A stretch of 64,000 nt of DNA from a candidate division KSB1 bacterium (GTDB lineage: Bacteria > Zhuqueibacterota > JdFR-76 > DREG01). Where the stretch lies: NCBI GenBank assembly GCA_022566355.1, contig JADFJB010000006.1, positions 1 through 64,000 on the forward strand, given 5' to 3'. The notes beneath the pieces are model-generated. The model saw nothing but the letters and a program-made list of their open reading frames with translations. It did not search any database and was not told where the DNA came from. Each line of letters starts with the position of its first letter. Position 1 is the first letter of the stretch. Positions 29,034 through 38,147 of the stretch are shown in pieces. The position numbers and the translations under genes are program-made.

Positions 29034-30032
29034 TTGAGAAATTCTGTTCTTGTATTGAGAGGCGGTAAAGTAGAAAGCTGCCATGTAATCCATGCAGCAG
29101 TTGTAGATTCAAAAAACAATCTGATTGCTAAAGTAGGTAATCCCAACCTCAAAACATTTATCCGCTCTTCAGCTAAACCATTTCAAACCTTAGCTCTTTT
29201 TCGTGCCGGGGTAATCGATCACTTCGATTTTGATGACAAAGAAATAGCTATCATTTCGGCGTCACATAATGGTGAAGTCTTTCATTTGGATGTCTTAAAT
29301 TCCATTATCCAAAAGACCGGTTTGAAAGAATCCCAGCTGCTTTGCGGTTATCATTCACCATTTCATGCAGCATCGGCAAAACGGATACTGACTGAAAACA
29401 AAACCAAAAGTTTGTTGCAAAACAATTGCTCCGGTAAGCATCTGGGTATGTTATCTGCCTGCCTTGTTAAGGGATATTCGATGGATTCCTACATAGATCC
29501 GGAACATCCGCATCAAATAGCGATTCGCGAGATCATTTCCGAATATAGCGAAATACCATACGAAAATAGTGAATTTGGAATCGATGGCTGTGGAGTACCT
29601 GCGTTTTATCTGCCTCTAAAAACAATGGCATTGATGTTTACGAAATTTGCTTCTGGCAAAGATTCAGATGTGGTTCGGATCAGGGAAGCCATGGCAAAAT
29701 ATCCGGAATTAGTTGCTGGTACACGCCGTTTCGATACCCAATTTATGCAAACAACACAGGGAAGGGCAGTATCAAAAGTTGGCGGTGAAGCAGTGGAGTG
29801 TTTTTCTTTCTTTGATTCACATGGAATGGGTATTGCCTTGAAATGTGAAGACGGCCAATTGCGTGGTGTTGAGCCTGCTGCGATTGATATTCTGCTTCAA
29901 ATGAACTTGATTTCTGAGAGTGAAGCGATGACTATGGATAATTATTGGCGTCCGGTTCTGAAAAATCATGTTGGTGTGGAAACCGGTCGAATTCTAACAG
30001 ATATTCAAGTTGAGTTTCTGAATCAGGGATAA
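29034..30032 (+). CDS. Asparaginase (L-asparaginase II / PF06089 type)
   Basis: A 332-residue protein of the Asparaginase_II family, unrelated to the classical AnsA/AnsB fold. LRGGKVESCHVIHAAVVDS, FIRSSAKPFQTLALFRAGVI, ISASHNGEVFH, NNCSGKHLGMLSACLVKGY and FGIDGCGVPAFYLPL are its conserved blocks, with SSAKPFQ and NCSGKH central. It hydrolyses asparagine to aspartate and ammonia. The start is TTG, only 8 nt after the pdxJ stop, so translation may be coupled. No other asparagine-related gene is nearby. Confidence 0.9.
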   Translation: MRNSVLVLRGGKVESCHVIHAAVVDSKNNLIAKVGNPNLKTFIRSSAKPFQTLALFRAGVIDHFDFDDKEIAIISASHNGEVFHLDVLNSIIQKTGLKESQLLCGYHSPFHAASAKRILTENKTKSLLQNNCSGKHLGMLSACLVKGYSMDSYIDPEHPHQIAIREIISEYSEIPYENSEFGIDGCGVPAFYLPLKTMALMFTKFASGKDSDVVRIREAMAKYPELVAGTRRFDTQFMQTTQGRAVSKVGGEAVECFSFFDSHGMGIALKCEDGQLRGVEPAAIDILLQMNLISESEAMTMDNYWRPVLKNHVGVETGRILTDIQVEFLNQG

Positions 30033-30108
30033 ACAGGAACCTTGGTAACTCAATTCAAGTATACAACAAAATCAATTAATAGAAACTAACAGTAGAAAGC
30101 GGATACAG

Positions 30109-31239
30109 TTGCCCCCGAAAAGACGATTTTCCATCCTTTCAATTTTTTTATCCTCACTTTTCTTTTTTATTGCTTGTGAAAAAAAAGCTCCGGTGGAAAT
30201 CGTTGAGTCTATACCGACAATATCCGTTTACAGCATCCCGGATTTGATCAAACAGAATTCTTCAATACCAGTATTGTTTATGGTACAGGCTGCTGATCCA
30301 CAAGGATTGAATGATCTATCGCAAGTAAACTTCTCATTGATTAACGAAATGGATCTTATTCTTATTGCTCCTGCCCCGATGTATGATACAGGTCTGGATG
30401 GAGATATTATTCGTAACGACGGGGTCTATACTTTCCAGCTTACTCCAAAAACATCGAATCTTTCTCCAGGTCAATTTTTTGTTCACTTTCAGGCGATCGA
30501 TCATGATGGCAATGAAAGTGAAATTGCGATGGATACGGTTTTGGTGGAATCCGGTGGTGATGGTTCTGCCCCCACAATAACCACGGTAGATTTTCCTGAA
30601 TCCCTGTCTATAGATTCCGATACCGTGTTAACACTCGTTGTTAGAGCTGAAGATGAAGACGGAGATTTGAATGGCCTTGATTTAAGTATTTATCAAGAAA
30701 ATTCACTGGATCCTTTTTTATCCGCTACCCTTATTCTTGCTAATAACAATGAATTTCGAATGGATCTAAACACATCTATTTTTACCCAGACCAGGTCGAA
30801 TTACCTGTTTCGGTTTTCGGCGTTTGATCTATTAGAAAATAAAAGTAAACCGGTTGTAAGGAAATTCTATTTAGAGCGCGTCGCTGCCAATGATCCACCG
30901 CAAGTTATAGCGGTAACTGCTCCGGATACAATTTCCCGATCAGGCGAAAATACATTCCTCCTGACAGCGCAGGTTACAGACCCGGATGGGTTAAGTGATA
31001 TAGCTGAAGTAACCATGAACAGCTTTCTGCCTGGCGGTACGCCGGCTTCAGACAATCCCTTCTTATTACGCGACGATGGAATCGGTGGTGATGTAGAAGG
31101 TGGCGATGGCATATATTCACGCATTTTTACAATCGGTCAGTCAAACGCCACGGGAATATATCGTTTTGACATACAGGCCAAAGACAAAGCAGGACAATTG
31201 AGTAATATTGTTTCACATTCCATTACAGTGATCGAATAA
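30109..31239 (+). CDS. Ig-like repeat lipoprotein of a secretion cassette
   Basis: A 376-residue lipoprotein starting at TTG 30109 (signal RRFSILSIFLSSLFFFIAC, Cys about residue 23). Three ~110-residue Ig-like/cadherin-like modules follow, each with the pattern VxAxDPxGLxDLSxVxF (VQAADPQGLNDLSQVNF, VRAEDEDGDLNGLDLSI, AQVTDPDGLSDIAEVTM) and a DDGxGGDxxxGDGIYS end. The repeats look like calcium-type acidic turns. It ends one base before the next gene, so it is first in a four-gene unit with a YPNPF-tailed propeller and two PorV/PorQ-like barrels. Surface display is inferred. Confidence 0.75.
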   Translation: MPPKRRFSILSIFLSSLFFFIACEKKAPVEIVESIPTISVYSIPDLIKQNSSIPVLFMVQAADPQGLNDLSQVNFSLINEMDLILIAPAPMYDTGLDGDIIRNDGVYTFQLTPKTSNLSPGQFFVHFQAIDHDGNESEIAMDTVLVESGGDGSAPTITTVDFPESLSIDSDTVLTLVVRAEDEDGDLNGLDLSIYQENSLDPFLSATLILANNNEFRMDLNTSIFTQTRSNYLFRFSAFDLLENKSKPVVRKFYLERVAANDPPQVIAVTAPDTISRSGENTFLLTAQVTDPDGLSDIAEVTMNSFLPGGTPASDNPFLLRDDGIGGDVEGGDGIYSRIFTIGQSNATGIYRFDIQAKDKAGQLSNIVSHSITVIE

Positions 31240-32678
31240 TGAAAAAGTGGGTTCAAAAAAGTTTAGTCTTTCTGGTTTTAATCGGACCAACCGTAAACGG
31301 ACAAATACTCTCAAAATCATTTTATGATTTGGATAATCCTTCCGCAATCATTTCAGGGAATGGCATAGCTGATATCCGCTATAACAATGGCCATCTTTGG
31401 ATCGCGACTGGCGGTGGTCTTAGCCGAACCCAGGATGGAGGAACGAATTGGTTTAATATCAAGGAAGTGGAGGGTATTGGCAAAGGCAGTATCTCTGCGA
31501 TTGCATTTAAGGGAAACACCATCTGGATTGCCACTTCCTTCGACACTTTAACTGATGATGCCGGTTTATTATCTGCCGGCGGTGGCCTTAGTTATTCCGA
31601 TGACAATGGTTTAACCTGGACTTATTTTCCTCAACCAGGATTAACGAATGTTCAAAACATAACTTTCGATATTTCTTTTGTCGATTCTACCATCTGGATT
31701 ACCAGTTTTGGTGGCGGCTTAAAGCGATCCGACAATTGGGGCCAATCCTGGCGCGATGTACCGCCGGATTCTTTCTTTTTTGATCCATTAGCTAATCTAA
31801 ACCACCGGGCATTTTCTACCATTTCCGCGGACGGTATTCTTTGGGTGGGAACAGCAGGCGGCATTAACCGCAGTTTTGATAAAGGCGAAAGTTGGGTTAA
31901 TTTTAATCATCAAAATCAGGAATATCCCATTTCAGGGAATTTTGTAGTTGCTCTGGCTTTTCAAAAATGGCGAGATCGTAATATTCTTTGGGCGGCAACA
32001 AGAGAAGCAGAAGAACGTGATGAGTTCAGGGCTGTGTCATATAGCGAAGATTTTGGCTTCACCTGGAAAACTACGCTTCCTGGTGTCTTTGCCCATAACT
32101 TTGCCTTCGACGATTCTACAGTTTATGTCGCTACAGATCGAGGTTTATTCAAATCGATAGATTTTGGCCTGACCTGGGCGAGTTTCCAAAATATTGTCGA
32201 TGCCAATTCCGGGGAATACTTATTGGCCGAGGATATATTTTCAGCTGGTGTTTCTCCCGGACAAATATTGTGGTTAGGTAGTGAAGGAGGCCTTGCGAAG
32301 ACTGATGACGATGGAGATACCTGGACTCTATTTCGCTCCTTCGAAACTTTGCTTGATGAAGAAAATATCAGCGAAACCTATGCATACCCAAATCCGTTTT
32401 CGCCTTTGCGTCATAATCCATTTAATGGCGAAGGCCACGTGCGATTCCATTACCGGGTAAAAATATCGGGAACAGTTTCAGTCTCTGTGTATGATTTTGC
32501 CATGGCATTAGTGAAAAATGTAGAAGAAGGTATTTCCCGAATGGGTGATTCCGAATATGATGCGGTGTGGGATGGCAGGAATAATTTTGGCGAACGAGTG
32601 GCAAATGGCGTCTATTTTTATCGCGTGGATCTGCCGGGTGACAACCCGGTTTGGGGAAAGGTCATTGTAATTGACTAA
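31239..32678 (+). CDS. Secreted BNR/YCF48-like beta-propeller with FlgD-like sorting tail
   Basis: A 479-residue exported protein (signal VQKSLVFLVLIGPTVNG). Repeated WIATGGGLSRTQDGGTNW, LSYSDDNGLTWTYF, GGINRSFDKGESWVNF and VYVATDRGLFKSIDFGLTW units are BNR/Asp-box-like blades of a six- to seven-bladed propeller. The last ~90 residues (AYPNPFSPLRHNPF..., VWDGRNNFGERVANGVYFYR) are a FlgD-type sorting domain of the type IX kind. It overlaps the preceding gene by one base and ends 21 nt before the first PorV/PorQ-like gene. The neighbours suggest export by a type IX-like route. Confidence 0.85.
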   Translation: MKKWVQKSLVFLVLIGPTVNGQILSKSFYDLDNPSAIISGNGIADIRYNNGHLWIATGGGLSRTQDGGTNWFNIKEVEGIGKGSISAIAFKGNTIWIATSFDTLTDDAGLLSAGGGLSYSDDNGLTWTYFPQPGLTNVQNITFDISFVDSTIWITSFGGGLKRSDNWGQSWRDVPPDSFFFDPLANLNHRAFSTISADGILWVGTAGGINRSFDKGESWVNFNHQNQEYPISGNFVVALAFQKWRDRNILWAATREAEERDEFRAVSYSEDFGFTWKTTLPGVFAHNFAFDDSTVYVATDRGLFKSIDFGLTWASFQNIVDANSGEYLLAEDIFSAGVSPGQILWLGSEGGLAKTDDDGDTWTLFRSFETLLDEENISETYAYPNPFSPLRHNPFNGEGHVRFHYRVKISGTVSVSVYDFAMALVKNVEEGISRMGDSEYDAVWDGRNNFGERVANGVYFYRVDLPGDNPVWGKVIVID

Positions 32679-32699
32679 ACAAAACTCGAAATTCGAAAT

Positions 32700-33713
32700 A
32701 TGAAATTCAAATGCATTAAAATAAAAAGTCTCATTAAAGCAATAGCAATTGTGAGCTTTATTTCATTTTCTCAACATATTCCCGTGGCTACGGCAGATAC
32801 TCCGGCAGGACAAGCCGGCGCGTTCCTTCGAATGGGTATTGGAGCTCGCGCCATGGGCATGGGTAATGCCTTAACCGGCCTGGCTCGCGATGGATTTGCA
32901 GGATATTATAATCCCGCCAGCCTGCCCTTTATGAAGAGACCGGAGCTGGTATTTTCCCTGGGCCTGTTATCGCTGGATAGGAAACAAAATTTCATAGGAT
33001 TCTCGACCTTCTTACAACCAAAATCAAAAGTTGATACCTTATCCACTAATGGAAATGTCTTTCGCGGAGGGATTGCTTTTGGTTGGGTTCATGCCGGTAT
33101 TTCGGATATCGATGGGCGGGATAGCGATGGCAATCATACCGGTATGTTGTCGAACACCGAAAATGCTTTTTTTGCTTCATTTGCATTACAACCGAAAGAA
33201 TACATAGGAATCGGGCTGACCGTAAAAATTGTTCAGAACCGCTTGCCCGGATTAGAAAAAGATGAGGGCACGTTGAGTGCAAATGGTCTCGGTTTTGATT
33301 TGGGATTGTTTTCTGAGCCCATGACCAATTTGACATTAGGATTAGTTGTTAAGGATATTAGCACTAAATATACCTGGGATACTGAAAATGTTTTTGCGAG
33401 AGGTTCCAGAACCATCAATGAATTTCCCATGCTTGTGCGCTTTGGTGGTGCTTACAAATTTCAGCAAGAAACCCTTCTTTCGATGGATGCTGAATTCAAC
33501 GAAGAGCAGGGATGGCGGATTTACTTGGGTGGTGAGAGAAAATTCAGGGAATCCTTTACGGCAAGAGCGGGCTACAATTCAGACCGCCTTACATTTGGGT
33601 TTGGGGTTCAATTCAATATCTGGAATTTTAAGGGTGAATTGGATTATGCCTACGATACAATTTCGATTACACCCAATGCTGAACAACATATTTCCTGGCG
33701 TCTCATTTTTTAA
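32700..33713 (+). CDS. PorV/PorQ-family outer-membrane protein
   Basis: A 337-residue beta-barrel protein with a signal sequence and the family motif AFLRMGIGARAMGMGNALTG, then DGFAGYYNPASLPFMKRPEL. The rest has alternating beta strands and ends in a strand (HISWRLIF) with an aromatic C-terminal residue. PorV and PorQ work in the type IX secretion system: PorV is the shuttle that hands cargo to the attachment complex. In FCB lineages such proteins often sit beside YPNPF-tailed cargo, as here. Whether this copy is a shuttle or a structural porin cannot be decided from sequence. Confidence 0.85.
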   Translation: MKFKCIKIKSLIKAIAIVSFISFSQHIPVATADTPAGQAGAFLRMGIGARAMGMGNALTGLARDGFAGYYNPASLPFMKRPELVFSLGLLSLDRKQNFIGFSTFLQPKSKVDTLSTNGNVFRGGIAFGWVHAGISDIDGRDSDGNHTGMLSNTENAFFASFALQPKEYIGIGLTVKIVQNRLPGLEKDEGTLSANGLGFDLGLFSEPMTNLTLGLVVKDISTKYTWDTENVFARGSRTINEFPMLVRFGGAYKFQQETLLSMDAEFNEEQGWRIYLGGERKFRESFTARAGYNSDRLTFGFGVQFNIWNFKGELDYAYDTISITPNAEQHISWRLIF

Positions 33714-33740
33714 GGTTTTGGAATTTCAAAGAAAAGAATC

Positions 33741-34634
33741 ATGGCAAAATATTTGTTAACGATTTTACTGGCTTTAAATATTGTCTCAACTGCTTTGAGT
33801 CAATCCGGACTTTCTTTTCTAAAGATAGGCATTGGAGGCAGGGCTTCAGGCATGGGAGAAGCTTTTTCTGCAGTAGTCGATGATGCCACAGCGACTTACT
33901 GGAATCCTGCCGGTTTAATGCAACTCAACCAGCAACAACTCTTTCTGATTCATAATGAATGGCTTGAGGATGTTCGCAGTGAATTTGTTACATTTGCCTT
34001 GCCGACGAAAAACTATTCTATTGGCTTCAGTCTCAATAGTATCAACATAGGCGATATTGAACTGCGAGGACGTCAGCCTTCAGTCGATCCAATTGCCACC
34101 TTCACAGCGCATGATCTTGCACTTGGTTTATCTTATGCTCGTTCGATTACAACGGAATGGGATGTCGGGGTCACCGTAAAATACTTATTTGAAAAGATAT
34201 ACATCGAAGAATCCAGCGGGATTGCCGGGGATATTGGCGTTCAATATCATCCGGCGGTTATTCCCATCAAATTCGGTATGACATTGCAAAACCTCGGGAG
34301 GATGAATAAATTAGGAAGCGAATCACCAGAATTGCCCCGTATATTCAGACTTGGACTTGCTTTTAATCCAACCATATTACAAGTGGATCACTTGCTTTTT
34401 GCCGGAGATTTTGTACATGATTTTGAGGGCAACTCCCATTTTCATGTGGGTACAGAATATCTTCTGAAAGATTACTTGGAAGTCAGACTAGGATACCAAA
34501 CAGGTTATGAAATAAAAAGCATTCAATTTGGTTTCGGTTTCCGGTTCGATAAAATCTTGATGGATTATGGTTATGTGCCATTGCAGAAGAATTTCGGACA
34601 GGGGCATAGGTTTTCGTTTGGAATCAATTTTTAA
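33741..34634 (+). CDS. PorV/PorQ-family outer-membrane protein (second copy)
   Basis: A 297-residue paralogue of the preceding protein. Signal peptide ending near ALS-QS, then the family signature LKIGIGGRASGMGEAFSAVV, DDATATYWNPAGLMQL and GFSLNSINIGDIELRGRQP; strands such as FRLGLAFNPTILQVDHLLFA fill the barrel. It ends HRFSFGINF, an aromatic C-terminus as expected for BAM-dependent insertion. It starts 27 nt after the first copy. Tandem PorV-like genes after an exported propeller suggest a dedicated export and anchoring set. Confidence 0.85.
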   Translation: MAKYLLTILLALNIVSTALSQSGLSFLKIGIGGRASGMGEAFSAVVDDATATYWNPAGLMQLNQQQLFLIHNEWLEDVRSEFVTFALPTKNYSIGFSLNSINIGDIELRGRQPSVDPIATFTAHDLALGLSYARSITTEWDVGVTVKYLFEKIYIEESSGIAGDIGVQYHPAVIPIKFGMTLQNLGRMNKLGSESPELPRIFRLGLAFNPTILQVDHLLFAGDFVHDFEGNSHFHVGTEYLLKDYLEVRLGYQTGYEIKSIQFGFGFRFDKILMDYGYVPLQKNFGQGHRFSFGINF

Positions 34635-34866
34635 GAATTTGATTAAGTTATTTTTTTATTTGAGCATATGCTGTAGAACTGCAATCAGTATTGGAATAAT
34701 GATTGTTGTAAGTAGAGAAAATAAAACCGGTGTATCAAACGACCATTCATTCATCCTTTTCAGGTATTCTTGGATATAACATAACGTACCGTACTGCTCC
34801 ATGTTTTCTGCCGATGGATTACTAAATATATTTTGCAAACTTTTTTCAAAATAGATTGCAAGTTGT

Positions 34867-35631
34867 TTAAATTTTTTTCTCGATTACCATAATTTGGTGA
34901 ATTTTGATTTGGGGAATTAAAAAAACTCCTAACACAAAAATTCCTGAACCGGATATCCAAGCTAGGGTTATAAAACTCATTGGGATTGGACTTAGCCAAA
35001 CCCCTAAATATATCAGCGTTATCGCAATCATTAAATTCACTGAAACAAACCGCAAAAATTTCCCTATTTCTCTTATACTCATATCTGGATTTTGAAAATT
35101 CAAATGGTTTCCCGGTAGTTTTGAAATCTTATTAATCAGAGAAACCACACCATAAACAAATAAAACATGATGAGAAACTAGAAAGCACCAAATAACAAAT
35201 GCAATTATTCCGCTTGTATTTGAAGCTTGAGTTCCAAACCATGGCTTTTGAAATTGAAAGAACTTTGTAACATGAATTAAGCTTAAAACAAGAGGAGGCC
35301 CTAAAAAGCTAAATATTACAAAATCTCTTCTTAATTTGAACAGATTTTCCAATTCAGATGAATACCATGTTCTTATAGTTTCTTTAGGAAGCTTTATGAA
35401 ACTATTCATTGCGTAAAGCAGATTTTCCAAACGATAAAGATTTATTGAGGGTAGAAAGCCTGCATAACTTATTATAAAACAATATATTCCAAATGCGGCT
35501 AAACCATAATGAGTACCGTGACCAATGAAAATCAATAAGTTTTGCAAAAAAAAGATAAATATTCCCACAAATAACCAAAATATGATCACATTTATTTTCA
35601 AGATTCGAGGAATTTTCTCTTGCCAAGGCAC
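34867..35631 (-). CDS. Integral membrane protein of unknown function (5' end frameshifted)
   Basis: A 254-residue reading from GTG 35631 with about six hydrophobic spans (KINVIIFWLFVGIFIFFLQN, GIIAFVIWCFLVSHHVLFVY, NLMIAITLIYLGVWLSPIPM). In-frame upstream sequence is clearly coding (EIELLLKFDAKRQIKRNRLL), but no start precedes it. In another frame ATG 35737 begins MSKTKLEEDFQKHH and stops. One base change near 35705, beside an A-run, would join the two into a 289-residue protein. The family is not recognised. It lies 26 nt downstream of the membrane protein at 35764, on the same strand. Confidence 0.6.
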   Translation of the reverse strand: MPWQEKIPRILKINVIIFWLFVGIFIFFLQNLLIFIGHGTHYGLAAFGIYCFIISYAGFLPSINLYRLENLLYAMNSFIKLPKETIRTWYSSELENLFKLRRDFVIFSFLGPPLVLSLIHVTKFFQFQKPWFGTQASNTSGIIAFVIWCFLVSHHVLFVYGVVSLINKISKLPGNHLNFQNPDMSIREIGKFLRFVSVNLMIAITLIYLGVWLSPIPMSFITLAWISGSGIFVLGVFLIPQIKIHQIMVIEKKI

Positions 35632-35763
35632 TAATAACCTATTTCGCTTTATTTGCCTTTTTGCGTCGAACTTAAGGAGTAATTCTATCTCATTAGTGGT
35701 GTTTTTGAAAATCTTCTTCTAATTTAGTTTTACTCATACTAAACAACACACATCCTATATTAA

Positions 35764-36546
35764 TTAAAAAGTATTTGCTGAATTGTTTCTCTTTTTCATT
35801 ATTTTTTTATTAAAGCTTATTTGTGATATTAAGCTCACAATTATCAAAAAATAACCTAATAGAAACAATTCCCACCAAAAAGAATCAGGTTTGAATTCAA
35901 CCAATCCTTGTTGACCTTTCTCCACATACATAGCGATCCCTGGTTGCAAAAAGGCTGTAAAATCTAAAAGGGATCCAATAATAAACAAAATAAATCTTTT
36001 ATAAGAAAAACTAAAATGAAGGTTGTATTGCAGTACAATAAGGCTCCATATAACAAATACTAATGAAATGAGAACCGGGCAAATCCAAGGTGCAAGCCAA
36101 ATACTAGGGACGAGAAAAAGTACATCCCACTCAAAAAGACTGACAGGCCAACCTATGATTAACTTCAACCATATGTAATAGAAAATATCCCATAATCCAA
36201 AAATATATAAGAACGTAATAAATGCTTTTGAGATACTTACGCCAGATACAAGTACAGCAACAGAAAAAATCATCAAAAGTGTAGAAATCTCTCTCCCAAT
36301 TTCTAAAGAATAGTTAATTTGTGTAAGAAATTTAAGAGGAAAAATATTTTGAATATTGTCTTGATAGTACAATTCTCGTAGATAAACAACGATCGTACTT
36401 TCCAAGAAGGCCATAGAAATGGCAAAAATAGATATCCAGACTAATTTATTCTTCATAAAAACACTACTAAACTGTATATATTTAATTGGATTCGTATCTA
36501 AGTACAATATAATTTGTTTTGTATGTACTACTTTTTTGATTGACAT
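35764..36546 (-). CDS. Integral membrane protein of unknown function
   Basis: A 260-residue hydrophobic protein; an internal start at 36456 (MKNKLVWISIFAIS) would also suit, since the first 30 residues look poorly conserved in character. About seven spans are predicted from hydrophobicity (WISIFAISMAFLESTIVVYL, LLMIFSVAVLVSGVSISKAF, LFLLGYFLIIVSLISQISF). ESTIVVYLRELYY near the N-terminus, with its charged residues, is notable and recalls small integral membrane families of unknown role. The next gene on the strand is the membrane protein at 34867, so they form a unit. Confidence 0.6.
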   Translation of the reverse strand: MSIKKVVHTKQIILYLDTNPIKYIQFSSVFMKNKLVWISIFAISMAFLESTIVVYLRELYYQDNIQNIFPLKFLTQINYSLEIGREISTLLMIFSVAVLVSGVSISKAFITFLYIFGLWDIFYYIWLKLIIGWPVSLFEWDVLFLVPSIWLAPWICPVLISLVFVIWSLIVLQYNLHFSFSYKRFILFIIGSLLDFTAFLQPGIAMYVEKGQQGLVEFKPDSFWWELFLLGYFLIIVSLISQISFNKKIMKKRNNSANTF

Positions 36547-36595
36547 TTCAAGATATTTGGATTCAAATAGTTATGCTAATAAATTATAATTAGCC

Positions 36596-37000
36596 ATGAA
36601 AACTGTTTTGGTAATATGCACAGGAAATTCTGCCAGAAGTCAAATGATGGAAGGTTTACTCAACCATTTTGGCAATGGAAAAGTTCAAGCCCACAGCGCG
36701 GGCACTAGGCCCTCGACAATAAATCCATTTGCGATCGAAGCCATGACGGAAATTGGCATCGATATTTCAACCCATTATTCAAAATCCATCGATGAATTTT
36801 CCAACCAAACTTTTGATGTAGTTCTTACTGTTTGCGATTCAGCACGAGAAAGCTGTCCCTTTTTTCCCGGTGAAAAAATCATCCATAAGAGCTTTACGGA
36901 TCCGGCCGCATTAGAAGGCTCGGATCAAAAAAAATTGAAGCTTTTTAGAAAAGTCAGGGATGAAGAGATGGAATGGGTCGAAGACTTTTTGAAGAAATAA
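36596..37000 (+). CDS. arsC: Arsenate reductase, thioredoxin-coupled (ArsC, LMW-PTP fold)
   Basis: A 134-residue protein with the low-molecular-weight phosphatase loop CTGNSARS (Cys 8), and later Cys residues in DVVLTVCDSARESCPFFPGE, which fit the Cys82/Cys89 relay of thioredoxin-coupled arsenate reductases. It also has the DPA motif (SFTDPAALEG). It reduces arsenate to arsenite, which is then exported; no arsenite pump or ArsR gene is visible nearby. The gene is monocistronic, with a weak ribosome-binding site. Confidence 0.88.
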   Translation: MKTVLVICTGNSARSQMMEGLLNHFGNGKVQAHSAGTRPSTINPFAIEAMTEIGIDISTHYSKSIDEFSNQTFDVVLTVCDSARESCPFFPGEKIIHKSFTDPAALEGSDQKKLKLFRKVRDEEMEWVEDFLKK

Positions 37001-37182
37001 CTGATAGCTTTTCATTAAAATACAAACTTTATAAATGTATAAAATGTAAGAGATATGTGAAGATTGTTCATCCCAGAGAATTTTTGAAGATTATTAATGA
37101 CGTAATCTAATACGAAATTTTTGATATTTGGTAGTTTGGCAATTTTTCTTTTGAGTCAGAAATAGATCTGTTAGTAATTCTT

Positions 37183-37950
37183 TTATAATTTCTTCTCAGC
37201 AATTTCCCGCAATGTGGAGACATCCAATCCTGCTTGATTTGCAAAGTTTAAAGCTCTTCTCAAACGGTCCGGTGCTGTCCGGCCCATACATTTGTGATCC
37301 GGATCGCCTTCAAATGCTTCTAACATGCCGGTAATCACCCTTTCTCTTTCCAGCTCCTGGCCAACCAGCCAAGCTTGAACATCCATGATGTCATTGGCTA
37401 CTTTTCGGACGAAGTCTTCATGATTTTGCCACAACTCACCCACGGAACCTCCTTTAATTAATCCCGCAATATTGATCGTTATGATATAGACATTTTTTCG
37501 CACCAATTCGAATTGGAGTTCGTCCTGGTCTTTAAGTATTCTTGTAGGAATATCGATTATCTCCAGTCCTTCGCCAATCAATCCGGCATTTGGTCCGTAA
37601 ATTGGCGATGGCAAAAGCACATTGGCATCCATGCCTTTTTTCTTTTCAAACCAGACTGAAATGACGGTTGGATGGGTTATTTCGAAGGCCTGCCAATCCC
37701 GCGGAAGAAGTTCATTTTGTAGCAAAACAAGGCGATCTCGCCAAATTGCAGGTATCTCTTCCAGAACATTGTTTAAGTCCCCTTCCGCAACGGATACCAG
37801 GACAGCTTTTGGATTCTGAATCATATTTGCTTCAATCTTTATATCCATACTTCGAATGATGGGGTAAACCGGATGTCCTGTTGCCAAAATTCCTTTAGCA
37901 AAAACACCACCTAATTGTCCCATACCAACAATAATTACCTTCGCTTTCAT
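37183..37950 (-). CDS. Ketopantoate-reductase-like NAD(P)-binding protein
   Basis: A 255-residue protein with an N-terminal Rossmann start VIIVGMGQLGGVFAKGILAT and a helical C-terminal half (RVITGMLEAFEGDPDHKCMG, LRRALNFANQAGLDVSTLRE). The domain order is that of ketopantoate reductase and 6-phosphogluconate-dehydrogenase-like enzymes, but the motifs that set the substrate are not obvious. It is probably an oxidoreductase of a small molecule. GGAGAG precedes the ATG. No operon partner. Confidence 0.65.
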   Translation of the reverse strand: MKAKVIIVGMGQLGGVFAKGILATGHPVYPIIRSMDIKIEANMIQNPKAVLVSVAEGDLNNVLEEIPAIWRDRLVLLQNELLPRDWQAFEITHPTVISVWFEKKKGMDANVLLPSPIYGPNAGLIGEGLEIIDIPTRILKDQDELQFELVRKNVYIITINIAGLIKGGSVGELWQNHEDFVRKVANDIMDVQAWLVGQELERERVITGMLEAFEGDPDHKCMGRTAPDRLRRALNFANQAGLDVSTLREIAEKKL

Positions 37951-38147
37951 TAAGCTCTCCGGGGTTAAAATCCATATTAGAAATACAATGGCTCAAAATA
38001 TAAGAATGAATCTAAAATTTCAATGCTTTCCGGTTAGATTGGATTTTCAACAAAAGTATAAAATTTTGTTGTATTTTAATGCTGAAATCGCTAAAATCAT
38101 CTGTTATTAATTTATTAATGGAATATTTCATTTTGACAAGGAAAGTC

